Under the pieces are notes generated by a model that was not told the origin of the DNA, searched no databases, and was given only the letters and a program-made list of their open reading frames with translations. A stretch of 64,000 nt of DNA from Hyaloraphidium curvatum (lineage: Eukaryota > Monoblepharomycota > Hyaloraphidiomycetes > Hyaloraphidiales > Hyaloraphidiaceae), in contig JAIVFI010000013.1 of assembly GCA_025558095.1 (NCBI GenBank), forward strand, positions 682,001 through 746,000, in the 5' to 3' direction. This document shows, in pieces, positions 53,819 to 63,721 of the stretch (its first letter is position 1; each line of letters opens with the position of its first letter). A program made the position numbers and the translations under genes.

Positions 53819-53997
53819 CGGTCGGGGATGCTTGACAGGGACGTGCTCATTCGTTCTCGACGAGGCTCAGGATACTCGATCCAGCGCTGTTCGACGCGCA
53901 GAGCCTCCAGGCCGAGGACGAGATCCTGCATCTCCGAGTTTTGGAAGGCGAGCGCATCAACGTTCAAACTGACCCTCTAGAGAGGAGCTCGAACGGC

Positions 53998-54194
53998 CTA
54001 GTCCTCGAACGCCTTCAGGTCGTCCCGCTCCTCGAGCAGAGTCCGGTCGACCCAGGAAAGGAACGCGGTCGTCGTGATTGGGCGGAACGCCCGGCGAGCG
54101 AGCTGCAGGAAGTCAACAAGGCATCGTCGTTCGGGCCGATAAAGATCTCGGCGATGTGGAGGAGCGTCCCCTGGGGCACCTCGTAGAGGAGCAT
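53998..54194 (-). pseudogene. F-box-like relic 1
   Basis: The minus strand from 54194 reads MLLYEVPQGTLLHIAEIFIG, PNDDAL and, after a one-base frame change, LQLARRAFRPITTTAFLSWV, DRTLLEERDDLKAFED and a stop. The gene at 47108 reads MLFHELPAEALLHLIQTFLG, PEDAFFLRLACSALRP, AFPSWVSRALLEERDARKAY. The copy breaks off where that gene goes on (KAFED versus KAYDASTERF). Truncated and frameshifted, so probably dead. Confidence 0.65.
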
Positions 54195-54326
54195 TGCGGC
54201 GGCGATGGATAAGCAAAAGTGGGGGATCGACGATTGAGATGGGGACCCTGCGCCAAGGCGTCGAATCCTCCGTGGAAAGTCCGGGCCGGCCCCCGGAAAT
54301 CCGTCTCCGTGAAGGCAATTTGAGAC

Positions 54327-56439
54327 ATGGCGGACAACGGCACCGCACCAGTCGACGACGCCGACGTCCTGGTCATCGGAGGCGGCTTCGCGGGCATTCT
54401 CGTTTCGCACCAGGTCGGCGGGTCGCATTTCCGGGATCAATATGCCGGCTGATTGTTGGAACGGTGTCATCGCCCGACAGCTCAAGAACCTGGACGGGAA
54501 GCGGGTGGTGACCTTCGAGCGGGCCGAGGAACCGGGCGGTACGGTGGGAACGTGGTCCGGGGCTCGGTTTCAGACGAGACGCGACTGACGTGCTTCGCTG
54601 TGGCAAACCGTTCCGGCCCCCGCTTCGGCGCTGCGGTCTCGTAGTGGTACTGGAATCGCTAGTGGGTGCTCTTCTCGATCTCCCCGGTCTTCCCCGGTAT
54701 TGACAGCCTGCAGCCCCGGCGCCCGCGTTGACCACCCCTCGAGGGACTACTCCTACAAATTTGACCGCGACCTTTACCAAGACTTTGATTGGAACGAGGT
54801 TTACAGCACGCAACCCGAGCTCCTGCGGTACATCCGCTACGTCGTGGACCGCTGGGGCCTGAAGGACACGATCAGCACGCATTCGACCGTTGTAGAGGCC
54901 GCCTGGGACGACGAAGGCAAGGTCTGGACGCTCAGGGTGGAGCACGCCCCGCCGGATGGGATGACCGAGACGCGGGAGTACTCGGCAAAGTACCTGATCG
55001 CCGCCACGGGGTGCCTCTCGAACCCGCAGCCTCCCCCGTTCGAGGGCCTCGACACCTTCAAGGCGCAGTACTTCCACACGGCCGCGTGGCCCAAGGAGGG
55101 CGTCGACTTCACCGGCAAGCGCGTCGCGGTGGTTGGCACCGGCTCCAGCGGCGTGCAGAGCATCCCCATCATTGCCGAGCAGGCCGACAAGCTGACAGTG
55201 TTCATGCGGACGCCGATGTACACCACCCCGGCGTACAACAGGAAACTGACCAAGGAGGAGGACGACAGGAACAAGGCCGAGTACGAGGGGATCCGCGCGA
55301 GGGCGAGGGCATCGGCCGGGGGGGCCGAGACGATGCCGACGCCGGACGAGGCGTTCGCCGACTTTACGCCCGAGGAGCTGGAGGCGCATCTGGAGAAGCT
55401 GTGGCAGAAGGGCGGATTCGTGCTCTACACCTGCTTCAAGGTTCGCAATGCGTGTGCTATCCCTTCCGCTCGCTCTCACGGAGGCCCCACGCGGTTCTCG
55501 CAGGACTTCATCACGAACCCGGAAGCCTCGGCCTACCTCCAAGCCTGGTTCCACCGCAAGATCGACAGCATCGTCAAAGACAAGGCCGTCGCGGACCTGC
55601 TCAAGCCCGACTACCCCTTCGGATGCAAGCGCGCCTGCGTCGACACCGGCTACTACGCCACGTACAACCGGCCCAACGTCGAGCTCGTCTCCATCGCAGG
55701 GACCAAGATCGCCAAGGTCGGCGGGGAGGACGGGAAGATCGTGCTGCAGGACGGCAGGGAGTTCGGGCCGTTCGACGCGGTGGTGCTCGCGATCGGGTTC
55801 GACGCCATGACGGGGTCGATCCTCAAGATCAACATCAGGGGGAGGGACGGGGTGACGATCCAGGAGGCGTGGAAGGCGGGGCCGGCGACCTACCTGGGGC
55901 TGTTGGTCAGCAAGTTCCCGAACAGTGGGTCGCGCGGCTGCGGTTCGCAAGAGGTCCTCGCTGAAGATATATCGACGCCAGTGTTCATCATGGCCGGGCC
56001 GGGATCGCCGAGCGTGCTCACCAACATGCTCACGTCGATCGAGCAGCAGCGCGTCCGCTGGCGTCCTGCGCCCCAGTGGATTCTGACGGCAGTTGTACCC
56101 GACGCAGCGTGGACTGGATCTCGACCACCATCAAGGACCTCGACGCCAAGGGCGTCAAGTCCATCGAAGCCACCGAGGCCGCCCAACAGGACTGGGTCGC
56201 CCTGGGCAACTCGATCCCGGACCAGACGTTCTATCCCAAGTGCGCTTCGGTACGTCCCTCTTGCCTGCCGCCGCTCCATCTCCGCCCCGTCTGATTGATA
56301 CCCGTAGTGGTACCTCGGCGCCAACATCCCGGGCAAGCCGCAGATCTTCATGCTCTTTGCCGGCGGGCTGCCCATGTACGAGGAGACGTGCAACAGGATG
56401 GGGGAGGACGGGTACTCGGGCTGCATTCTCGTGAAGTAG
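54327..56439 (+). CDS. Flavin-dependent Baeyer-Villiger-type monooxygenase
   Basis: Eight exons: 54327-54413, 54481-54543, 54645-54661 (17 nt), 54714-55440, 55504-55924, 55982-56048, 56108-56249, 56308-56439; 551 residues. FAD-binding VLVIGGGFAGI at the N-terminus. The BVMO motif GGTWYWNRYPGARVD (48-62) is rebuilt only if the micro-exon is used. The second fingerprint is FKAQYFHTAAWP (172-183), with Ala where Gly is usual. NADPH-binding VAVVGTGSSGVQ (193-204). The C-terminal MAGPGSPSVLTNMLTSIEQH, VDWISTT and GANIPGKPQIFMLFAGGLP are typical of cyclohexanone/steroid-type BVMOs. It should insert oxygen next to a ketone using NADPH. Seven introns, mostly 52-67 nt; the sixth appears to be GC-AG. 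Confidence 0.85.
54645..54661 (+). other. 17-nt micro-exon of the BVMO gene
   Basis: TGGTACTGGAATCGCTA between a TCTCGTAG acceptor (intron 54544-54644) and a GTGGGT donor (intron 54662-54713). It encodes W-Y-W-N-R and two bases of Y, exactly the middle of the BVMO motif. Skipping it would break the frame. Confidence 0.75.
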
Positions 56440-56736
56440 TTGACTCGAATGCTTTTGATGTAGATACTTCATTGAAGATCCTGGTTGGCCTACGCTCAAG
56501 CAGTCTCGTTCGCCGCCCTCGATTGCTCCGGAGGCACGTGAAGGCCCGAATCACTGCCCTACACCCCCGGACCTCGACTCATTCCTTCTAAATAACGTCA
56601 CCCTGCGAAGTGAAGCCCTTGCGTGCTCGATTGGGCGGCTCGTGTGGTTGAGATCCGGCGTTGGTCCGTGCTGGCGGCCAGACGGGCCCCGGGCGGCGGA
56701 GCATCGCAAGCTCTCAACACCCTCCCTTCCCGCATC

Positions 56737-58143
56737 ATGGCCTCCGCACCGCCTCCCCCGTCGGGCGAGGCATTGCGGCAGCTGGAGGAGTACCGCGAGC
56801 AGCAGCGGCGGCGCGAGCGGGGCGAGTCGCCCGCGCCGCAGCGCCGCACGCCCGAGCCGTCCGCGCCGCCCGCGTCGCTCGCGGGCCCCGAAGCCTCGAG
56901 GGCGGAACAGCCCGGCTCGATGTCGCTGTACGAGGAGATGCTCGCGCACCAGCGCATGCTCGACGAGGCGGGCGTGTCGGACGAGGAGCTGGTCGGCCGG
57001 CTGGGCGCGGAGGGTCCGAACCCGGAAGCGGCAGCACGAACCGCCCCGGCGCCGCAGAGGAGCCCCCCAGCGGACCCCCCGGTCTCGCTGCCCGGCGGCT
57101 TCCCCATGTCGCCGACCGACGGGCCTACGCCCACCTCGGCCGCCCCCGCCCCCGAGCCCGGGCCCGCGCCCAGCGCCGCCTCGGCGCTCTTCGACGGCGT
57201 GCGCTCCGCTTTGGGGTATTTCCTCCCCTCGGTTTTCGGACAGCAGGTGGAGGAGCAGCGGCAGGCGGGTCGGCCTCCCCAGCTGGCTCGGATCAACTCG
57301 GACGTGCGGGACCGGCTGGAGTACGACATGGTGTCGCCGAGCGAGGCGCGGGATTACCGACCCGTCGACCCGTCTTCCGAGTACCAGGTTGGCACAACCC
57401 TGACGCCCGTTCCCAGTCTGGAGAAGCTCACCCATCTCGCCCTCCAGGACTACTACGGCCTCCCCCCGCCCCCCTCCCCCGTTCGGCCCCCTTTCCAGTT
57501 CTCCGTCACCTACGGCCCCCGCCCGCCCTTCCCCCTCTTCGGTGACCCCTTTGCCCGCCCCACCATGGGCTTCCCCTTCCCCGACTTCGACGCGCCGCCG
57601 TTCCCGACCGCCCCCGGCGCGTTCAGGCAGTACCCCCCACCCCCCGGCCCCCCGCCGGACCTCTTCTCCCTCCTCGGTTTCCCTCCCGGGTTCGGGCCCG
57701 CGTTCGGCATCCCCGCGCACGATCCGAGCGATCCGGTGGCGCAGAGGGTCGCGCAGGGGATGCCGGCGAGCTACGAGGAGCTGATGAGCCTGGCCGAGAG
57801 GATGGGCGGCGGAGGGCCGAGGGGGGCGAGCAGGGAGGTGATCGACGGGCTGCCGAGGGTGCCCGCACCGGCGGCGGCGGCGCAGAGCAAGGGGAAGGAG
57901 AAGCCCGGCGGGGAGGGCGGATCCGCGTCTGCTTCGGGTGGTTCCTCGTCGTCGTCGGCGGGTGGAGCAGCAGGCAGCGAGGAACGGCAGACGTCGTGCC
58001 CCGTGTGCCTGGGCGCGTTCGGGGAGGAGCCGGGGGAGCAGCTTGTGGTGCTGCCAAAGTGCCTGCACAAGTACCATGAACCTTGTGCTATCGCAGCGTT
58101 GGAGAGGGATAGGAGGTGCCCGGTTTGCAGGGTGGACGTGTAG
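56737..58143 (+). CDS. RING-H2 E3 ligase-like protein
   Basis: Intronless, 468 residues from the ATG at 56737. Most of the chain is Pro/Ala/Ser-rich with a charged N-terminal helix (LRQLEEYREQQRRRERGE) and a repeated ARxGxP region. The RING-H2 is the last 45 residues: CPVCLGAFGEE, CLHKYHEPCAIAALER, CPVCRVDV, i.e. C-x2-C, C-x1-H-x3-H?-x2-C and C-x2-C. The final Val stop follows directly. Probable ubiquitin ligase of unknown target; disordered N-terminal part may bind it. The upstream frame is open but without ATG before 56623. Confidence 0.8.
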   Translation: MASAPPPPSGEALRQLEEYREQQRRRERGESPAPQRRTPEPSAPPASLAGPEASRAEQPGSMSLYEEMLAHQRMLDEAGVSDEELVGRLGAEGPNPEAAARTAPAPQRSPPADPPVSLPGGFPMSPTDGPTPTSAAPAPEPGPAPSAASALFDGVRSALGYFLPSVFGQQVEEQRQAGRPPQLARINSDVRDRLEYDMVSPSEARDYRPVDPSSEYQVGTTLTPVPSLEKLTHLALQDYYGLPPPPSPVRPPFQFSVTYGPRPPFPLFGDPFARPTMGFPFPDFDAPPFPTAPGAFRQYPPPPGPPPDLFSLLGFPPGFGPAFGIPAHDPSDPVAQRVAQGMPASYEELMSLAERMGGGGPRGASREVIDGLPRVPAPAAAAQSKGKEKPGGEGGSASASGGSSSSSAGGAAGSEERQTSCPVCLGAFGEEPGEQLVVLPKCLHKYHEPCAIAALERDRRCPVCRVDV

Positions 58144-58207
58144 ATCGAACATTGTACTGTTGGAAGATTCGATGGATCGATGACGACTTGCTTTCACCAT
58201 GAACCTC

Positions 58208-58459
58208 CTAGCTGCTAAATCCCGCAACGAGCTCCACGAAACCGTCGTCCAAGGTGTCCACCGCGTAGTCCACGGCCCTCTGTAGCGCGCGCACGCGATT
58301 CGCTGCCGGGAGCGCCTCCAGCCTCGCGGGGTCCGTGCGGCCGTCGCGGCGGGGCGGAGGGCGCGGCACGCCAGCCGCAGGAAGAAGGCATCCTCGGCGC
58401 CCAAGTAGTTCTCGGCGAATGAGCAGCAGCATTTACGGTGGCAGCTCGTGGAGCAGCAT
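58208..58459 (-). pseudogene. F-box-like relic 2, internally deleted
   Basis: The minus strand from 58459 reads MLLHELPP and a stop, then in other frames SFAENYLGAEDAFFLRLACR, ALRPAATAA, and RTDPARLEALPAANRVRAL, QRAVDYAVDTLDDGFVELV. The first parts match the F-box-like start of the gene at 47108, the last part its C-terminus (ALERVLDAAVGRLDELFFEM). About 400 residues of the middle are missing. The rest of 58144-58849 shows no other gene. Confidence 0.6.
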
Positions 58460-58849
58460 CGCGGCGGTGGGGAAGGTAAACAAATGGACGCGCCGGAGGG
58501 CACCTGTGGCCGTGGCGGGCTCGACCGACAACTCGAAACCCCACAGACGAGAATAAAGGAAAAGAAGCAAGGACGTCCCACATGCAGCAGATGTCGTCTG
58601 ATTTAGTGCAACTTGCTACGGCAGTCCAGCGGGGAACCGTATGTCCAGCGTAGGTAGTAGCGGATCCGATTTCATCTCATTGCGCCGCACCGCACAAATC
58701 AATCCCCCACCAGATCCATTCTTCAATAATCGGTGCGGCGAGGCGTCGGGGCATCGCAGCGGGTAATCCTTTTTGGGGGACGTGCGGCAGGGCGGTGCAG
58801 CGCCGAAGACGGCGGCGGCGTCACTCCGCAAAACCCGGCCCGGCAAGGA

Positions 58850-61791
58850 ATGGCGCGGAGCTTGCCGGCACTGATGCGAGGGGTGTTGCTTGCGGTGCTG
58901 TTTGCGGCGGCGCTGGCGGGGCTGGCTGCGCCCGGGAGGGCGGGAGCGACAACGGGCGCGTTGGCACCGGCGGGGCGGGCTGCGGAGGTCCTGCCCCTCG
59001 TCGGCGACGTGGGTTCGCGGGTCGGAGGTGGGCTCAATGTCCTTCCTGGGATCGTTTCACGGGAGAGGGCTCACTGGGCCCTGTACCGCAGAGGCCGCGG
59101 AGCCGGAAGCGCACCTTGGTCGGCGCCAGCTTGTCGTCAGGAAGTCGACCAAGCGCCGGCGCACGACGACCAAGCGGCGAAAGACGACGACCCGCAAGAA
59201 GCGGCGGACGACGACGAAGCGACGGCGGACGACCGCGAAGGTCCGGGCGACGACGAAGAAGGTGGTGTGCCGCGCCGGTGCCGCCCCTCTCGCTGCTGAC
59301 GTGCTCGCCAGATTCTTGCCCTCGAGACCGAGGTCGTTGCTCCGCCGTCCCCGTCCCCACCACCGCCTCCGCCACCCACGTCACCCCCGGCCCCGCCGCG
59401 CCAGACGACAACCCCGATCGCACACACCCCGCTTACGACCGCCCGGCCCCTGCCCCCCCCTCCTCCACCACCAACCACCTCGAAGGCAGCACATACGTCC
59501 ACCCGCACAGCTACCACCACAAAGACCCTGACGCGGACGACCTCAAGCACCACCTCGCCAAAAAAGTCCGCCCCCCCTGCGACCGCCCTGCGCCGCTCCT
59601 TCCCCATGGGCCTCAACCCCAAGCCCGACGACCCGCTGTACCGCCGCGCATCCAACCGCTCCACCGGCTCGGCGCTCTTCTACCACAACGCCGTGGTCAA
59701 CCTCAAAGCATTGGTCGACGCCGCGCTGCCCCGCCCCGCCGCCGACGCGCTGCCCGGCGAGCCGGCACCGGGGCCGGGGGACTGGCAGCGCCTCCTCGAC
59801 AACGCATCCAACCGCGCGAGGGTCAAAGCGCTCCTCGACTCGCTGTCGTCCCCGGGCGGCGCACGCAACCGCCGCCGCCAGGCAAACAGGGTGCTCCCCT
59901 ACGCGCACTCCATCTCGCGGCAGCTGGAGCAGGCCCCGCTGCCGCTGCGATACGACATGCGCGAGGGGACGTACCCCAAGCTAACGCCGGTCAAGGACCA
60001 GGGCGGGTGCGGGGCCAACGTGGCGTTCTCGGCCATGGCGGCGCTCGAGAGCACGGTGCTGGTCAAGAGCAAGGGGAAGCTCGCGGATGGGCCGCCCGGA
60101 GGTGCGTTCAACGCCTTTATGCCAGGGGTTTGACGTGCTGACGGCGCCGCGCCGTGGCAGAAAACACCTTCCCCGACTTCTCCGAGGCCCACGCGTACTT
60201 CTGCGACTGGTCCCAGTCCTGCGAGGGCGGCTACGACCTCCCCGGCGCCGCGGAGATGATCGAGCGCTGGGGCGCCACCTACGAGGAGTGCATACCCTAC
60301 ACGGGCGCGCGCCCGGCGGGAAACGGGTGCGCGACCTTCTGTCACGTCAACAGGGGCACTTTCAGGGTGGCGAGGCTGGGGACCTCGGTGGAGGCGATCA
60401 AGCGGCACGTGTTCAACCTCGGCGCGGTCCAGACCACGTTTGCGCTCTGTGCGTCCCCGCGTTCCGCGCTGCAACGACGACCGCGCTGACCCGCCTCCGC
60501 TGCAGACCCCGACTGGCTCGAATGGTTCACTGGCCCCGCCTGCGCCGGCACCGTCTGGACCCCGCCCCCCTCTCGCCCCCCCGACGCCATGCCCTACGCC
60601 GGTCACGCCGTCGCCGTGGTCGGGTGGGAGGAAGACGGCACGGGCAACGGCTTCTGGCTCGTCCGCAATTCCTGGGGGCCGGCGTGGTGCGACGGGGGGT
60701 ACTTCCGGATCGCCTACGGCGCCGACGGGTTCGCGGGGGAGGAGGCGCAGGGGTTCCTCTGGGAGCCGCCGGAGGGGGACTGCGAGGGGGCGGGGATGGA
60801 GCGGTGCGGGGACGGGAGCTGCGCCGATACCCTGGAGGCGTGCCCCGTGGCGAGGGAGGAGTGTGCGGGAGGGATGGTGCGGTGCCCCGAGGGCGGGCGA
60901 TGTGCGGGGTCGATCGCCGAGTGCTCCTCGACGTGCCCGGACGGCGGGGTGCGGTGCTGGGACGGCGCGTGCGCAGAGGACCACCTCTCGTGCGCGGGCG
61001 GCGAGTTCCCGCAGAACCCGAACTGCACGGCGCTGGGGCTGTTCACGTGCCTGGACGGGACGTGCAGGAACGCCAAGAAGTACTGCCCACCGTGCCCGGT
61101 TTTCGGATTGGTGGGGTGCGAGCGCGGCGGGTCGTGCTCGCGGAACGCGGACGAGTGCCCCAGCTGCGGCGCGATCAACCTGATTGGCTGCGGGGACGGC
61201 ACCTGCAGCACGACCACGGCCTCCTGCCCTGCAACCTGCGAGATGGAGGGCCTGTTTACGTGTCCGAACCTGCTGTGCAAGGAGATGCTCGGGCAGTGCG
61301 GCGGGTGCGAGGACGCTGGTCTGGCGACGTGCTACGACGGCTCGTGCGCGCAGGACGGGGACCACTGCCCGACCTGCGAGTCGCTGGGCAAGGTCGGCTG
61401 CCCTTCCGCGCGGTTCACCAAGATCTGCGCTGCGGCGTGGGAGCTCTGCCCTTCCGTGCAGGGATCGTGCGAGGACGCGGGGCTCGTGACGTGCCCCGAG
61501 GGCGGCGGATGCGAGGAGCGGCTGGACAAATGCCCCGTCAAGATGTGCGACGAGGCCCTGAGCCCCGTCAGCTGCGGCGGCGGGGTGTGCGTGGCGCGGC
61601 CCGAGGACTGCAAGGAGTTCGTGGAGAGCGTGGAGGAGTGGAGCTGCGAGAAGTACGGGTGGGCCACGTGCGCGGACGGGGCGTGCGCGCCGGAGGCGGG
61701 GGGTTGCGCGCCGGCGCCGACGTGCGAGAGCTTCCTGATGGTGACATGCCCGGACGGGCACTGCGAGTTTTCGGCGGAGCGGTGCCATTAG
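58850..61791 (+). CDS. Secreted papain-like pseudoprotease with Cys-rich repeats
   Basis: Exons 58850-59027, 59092-59261, 59312-60101, 60161-60448, 60506-61791; 903 residues. Signal peptide MARSLPALMRGVLLAVLFAA. Residues about 75-116 are a basic-Thr repeat (KRRRTTTKRRKTTTRKKRR). A Pro/Thr-rich linker follows, then a propeptide-like region and a C1 (papain) domain: YPKLTPVKDQGGCGANVAFS, CEGGYDLPGAAEM, GHAVAVVGW (His509), RNSWGPAWCDGGYF (Asn530). The active-site Cys is Asn352 (CGAN for CGSC), and Trp is Val, so the protein should not cleave peptides this way. The last 350 residues hold about a dozen C..DG.C..C-type repeats, LDLa-like, for extracellular binding. All splice phases fit. Confidence 0.8.
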
Positions 61792-62221
61792 CGTGGCCGG
61801 GTTGTGAGGCAAGGGATGCCAAGAGAGGCGTAAATCGATCCTTTTCTGGTGCTGCGTCTGAAGGCCGACGTTCCCATCCCCAGACCAGAATCTGATCGGA
61901 ACTACTTGCCGCCGGGTATGGACACACGGTTTGCATGGGCCACATCCTTCCGTCGAACCTTTTGAGGACTCCTCGGGGGCGTTGTCGCGCCCTATACGTC
62001 GAACGCACGCTCCGCATCCTCCCTGGCTTTCCCGTTGGAGGTCTAACTCAAATCGTGGGATCCGTTGGGATCCGGGTTTTTGGATTTGGTGGGATGGTTT
62101 GACTCAACTGGCCGCACAGAAGGGATAGCGGAACTGTGACACCACATAGCGTCCCCAGGGCCCATTACTCAACTTCCATTCTCGACAAAGGAACAACCCT
62201 GCCGTAAATTCGAACGGAAAC
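61792..62221. other. Intergenic, nothing recognised
   Basis: 430 bases between two secreted-protein genes on the same strand. Near 62060 GTTGGGATCCGGG and GTGGGATCC-type short repeats occur; no exon supported. Confidence 0.4.
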
Positions 62222-63721
62222 ATGCGTATCGGGATCGCGCTACTGCTCGTCGCTCTCCTTGCGGGGGCGGGAACGGCCTCCGCCGATGCTCCCCGCCCCG
62301 CGCGGCCCACCGTCGTTCCTCCACTGGTCGAGGACGTCCCAATCGTCCCGCTCGGTGGACCTGGGATTGCTGCAAACGCAGCACCGACACCCGGCATCTT
62401 CGAGGTGTGATCCTGCCGGCGCGCGCCGCCGGAACCGCCACTGAACCCGCGTCAGCTCCGCCCCATCCCCATGGCCGCACCCAAGCCTGCCGCCGGCTTC
62501 TCCATGCAGGCGGCTGTATCGCCCAAAGCGCGCGCCGGAGCCTCGGCCGCCCGGGCCACGGTCGACTTCGACACGGCGCTGCCCGCGATCCACCTCGGCG
62601 TGGTGCCCGGCGGCGCCTCCTATGCGGAAGGCCCGGATGGCACGGTGATCACAATTCGCACGACGGCGAGGGCCAGGCAAGCCATCGGGAGCTGGCCGCA
62701 GTCGTTTATCGCCGTCCTGGAGGCCAAGGTGTGGCACGAGGCGCATCGATGAGTGAGGCTTCGCAGTTGACCTCTGTCCACCGGGCCGCAGAACATCACG
62801 TCACCAGACCAAGCTTTCCGCCTCGTCAAGTCCGTGCAGACAACACCATCCGGTAGCGTGCAGCTTCGTGCCGTCCCGATGGACCGTAGCCTCGTCCGCG
62901 GCGTCCGGGTGCGCTTCCAGCTCGGCGACGTCTCAAGCCGTGGCCCGGCGAACCTAACCAACGGCACCGGCAACGCGCTATCTCCCAACGCTGCGTGGAA
63001 CTGGGGCACCCGGCGGACGGTCTACTTCAACAACAGGCTCTCGGCGGGCGGGCTCTCGATCTCGTGCACCAACTGCTACGCCTCCTTCTCGGGTTCCTTC
63101 ATGGCCGACGTGTACTGGTCGTGGTTCTCCCTGCATGCCTGCGCCGCCATCCAGGCCTCGGCATCCGCCAACGTCGACGTGCGCGCCGACTTCCGCTCCG
63201 CCTCGGCCGACAGCGGGCGGCGCCGCCTAGCCCGCGCCAACCTTGGTAACTTCCGCATCATGGGCATCTTCGGGATCACCCCCTTCGTTTTCGTCGACGG
63301 CCAGGTCGTCGGCGGCCTCTCGTCGGGCTCCTCCATCTGGGCAACCTACGGATTCGACGCCTCGGCCACGGTCCGCGGCGCCGTCCGCCTTGCGGGGAAC
63401 AACGGCAACTGCGGGTCCTCCTACGCCAGCGCGAACTTCAGGAACCACGGATTCGGGTTCTCCTCCAACCGCGCGACGTGGTCGGGCTACGGCGAGTTCC
63501 GCGGGTACCCGGGCCTCGGCGCCGCGCTCGACGTGATCGGGTTCGGGGTGCTGGAGGGTACGGCGGGGCCGGAGCTCGACGCGGGGATCTACGGCTGGTC
63601 CGACGGCTCATGCAAGGGATCGAAAACGAGGCTGCAGCCGTACAGCGCCACCAAAATCGAGGTCATGGGGGGCGACATCTGGTCGTCCGGGTACAAGTAC
63701 GCATCGAGCAGGTGCTACTGA
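62222..63721 (+). CDS. Secreted protein, unknown
   Basis: Exons 62222-62404, 62456-62728, 62792-63721; 461 residues. Introns (51 and 63 nt) start GTGTGA and GTGTGG, phase 0. Signal peptide MRIGIALLLVALLAGAGTAS. A Pro-rich stretch and an Ala-rich segment precede a compact C-terminal domain with VRVRFQLGDVSS, SISCTNCYASFSGSFMADVY, FSLHACAAIQ, GNNGNCGSSYASANFRNHGF and SSGYKYASSRCY. Gly/Ser/Cys content and beta-pattern suggest an extracellular domain. No family recognised. It follows the pseudoprotease gene, but no functional link is shown. Confidence 0.6.

Noticed and set aside
55441-55503. Coding use of the in-frame segment in the BVMO gene
   Set aside because: It has GT..CAG ends and joins YTCFK to DFITNPEA; the segment adds non-conserved residues, so it is taken as an intron of 63 nt.
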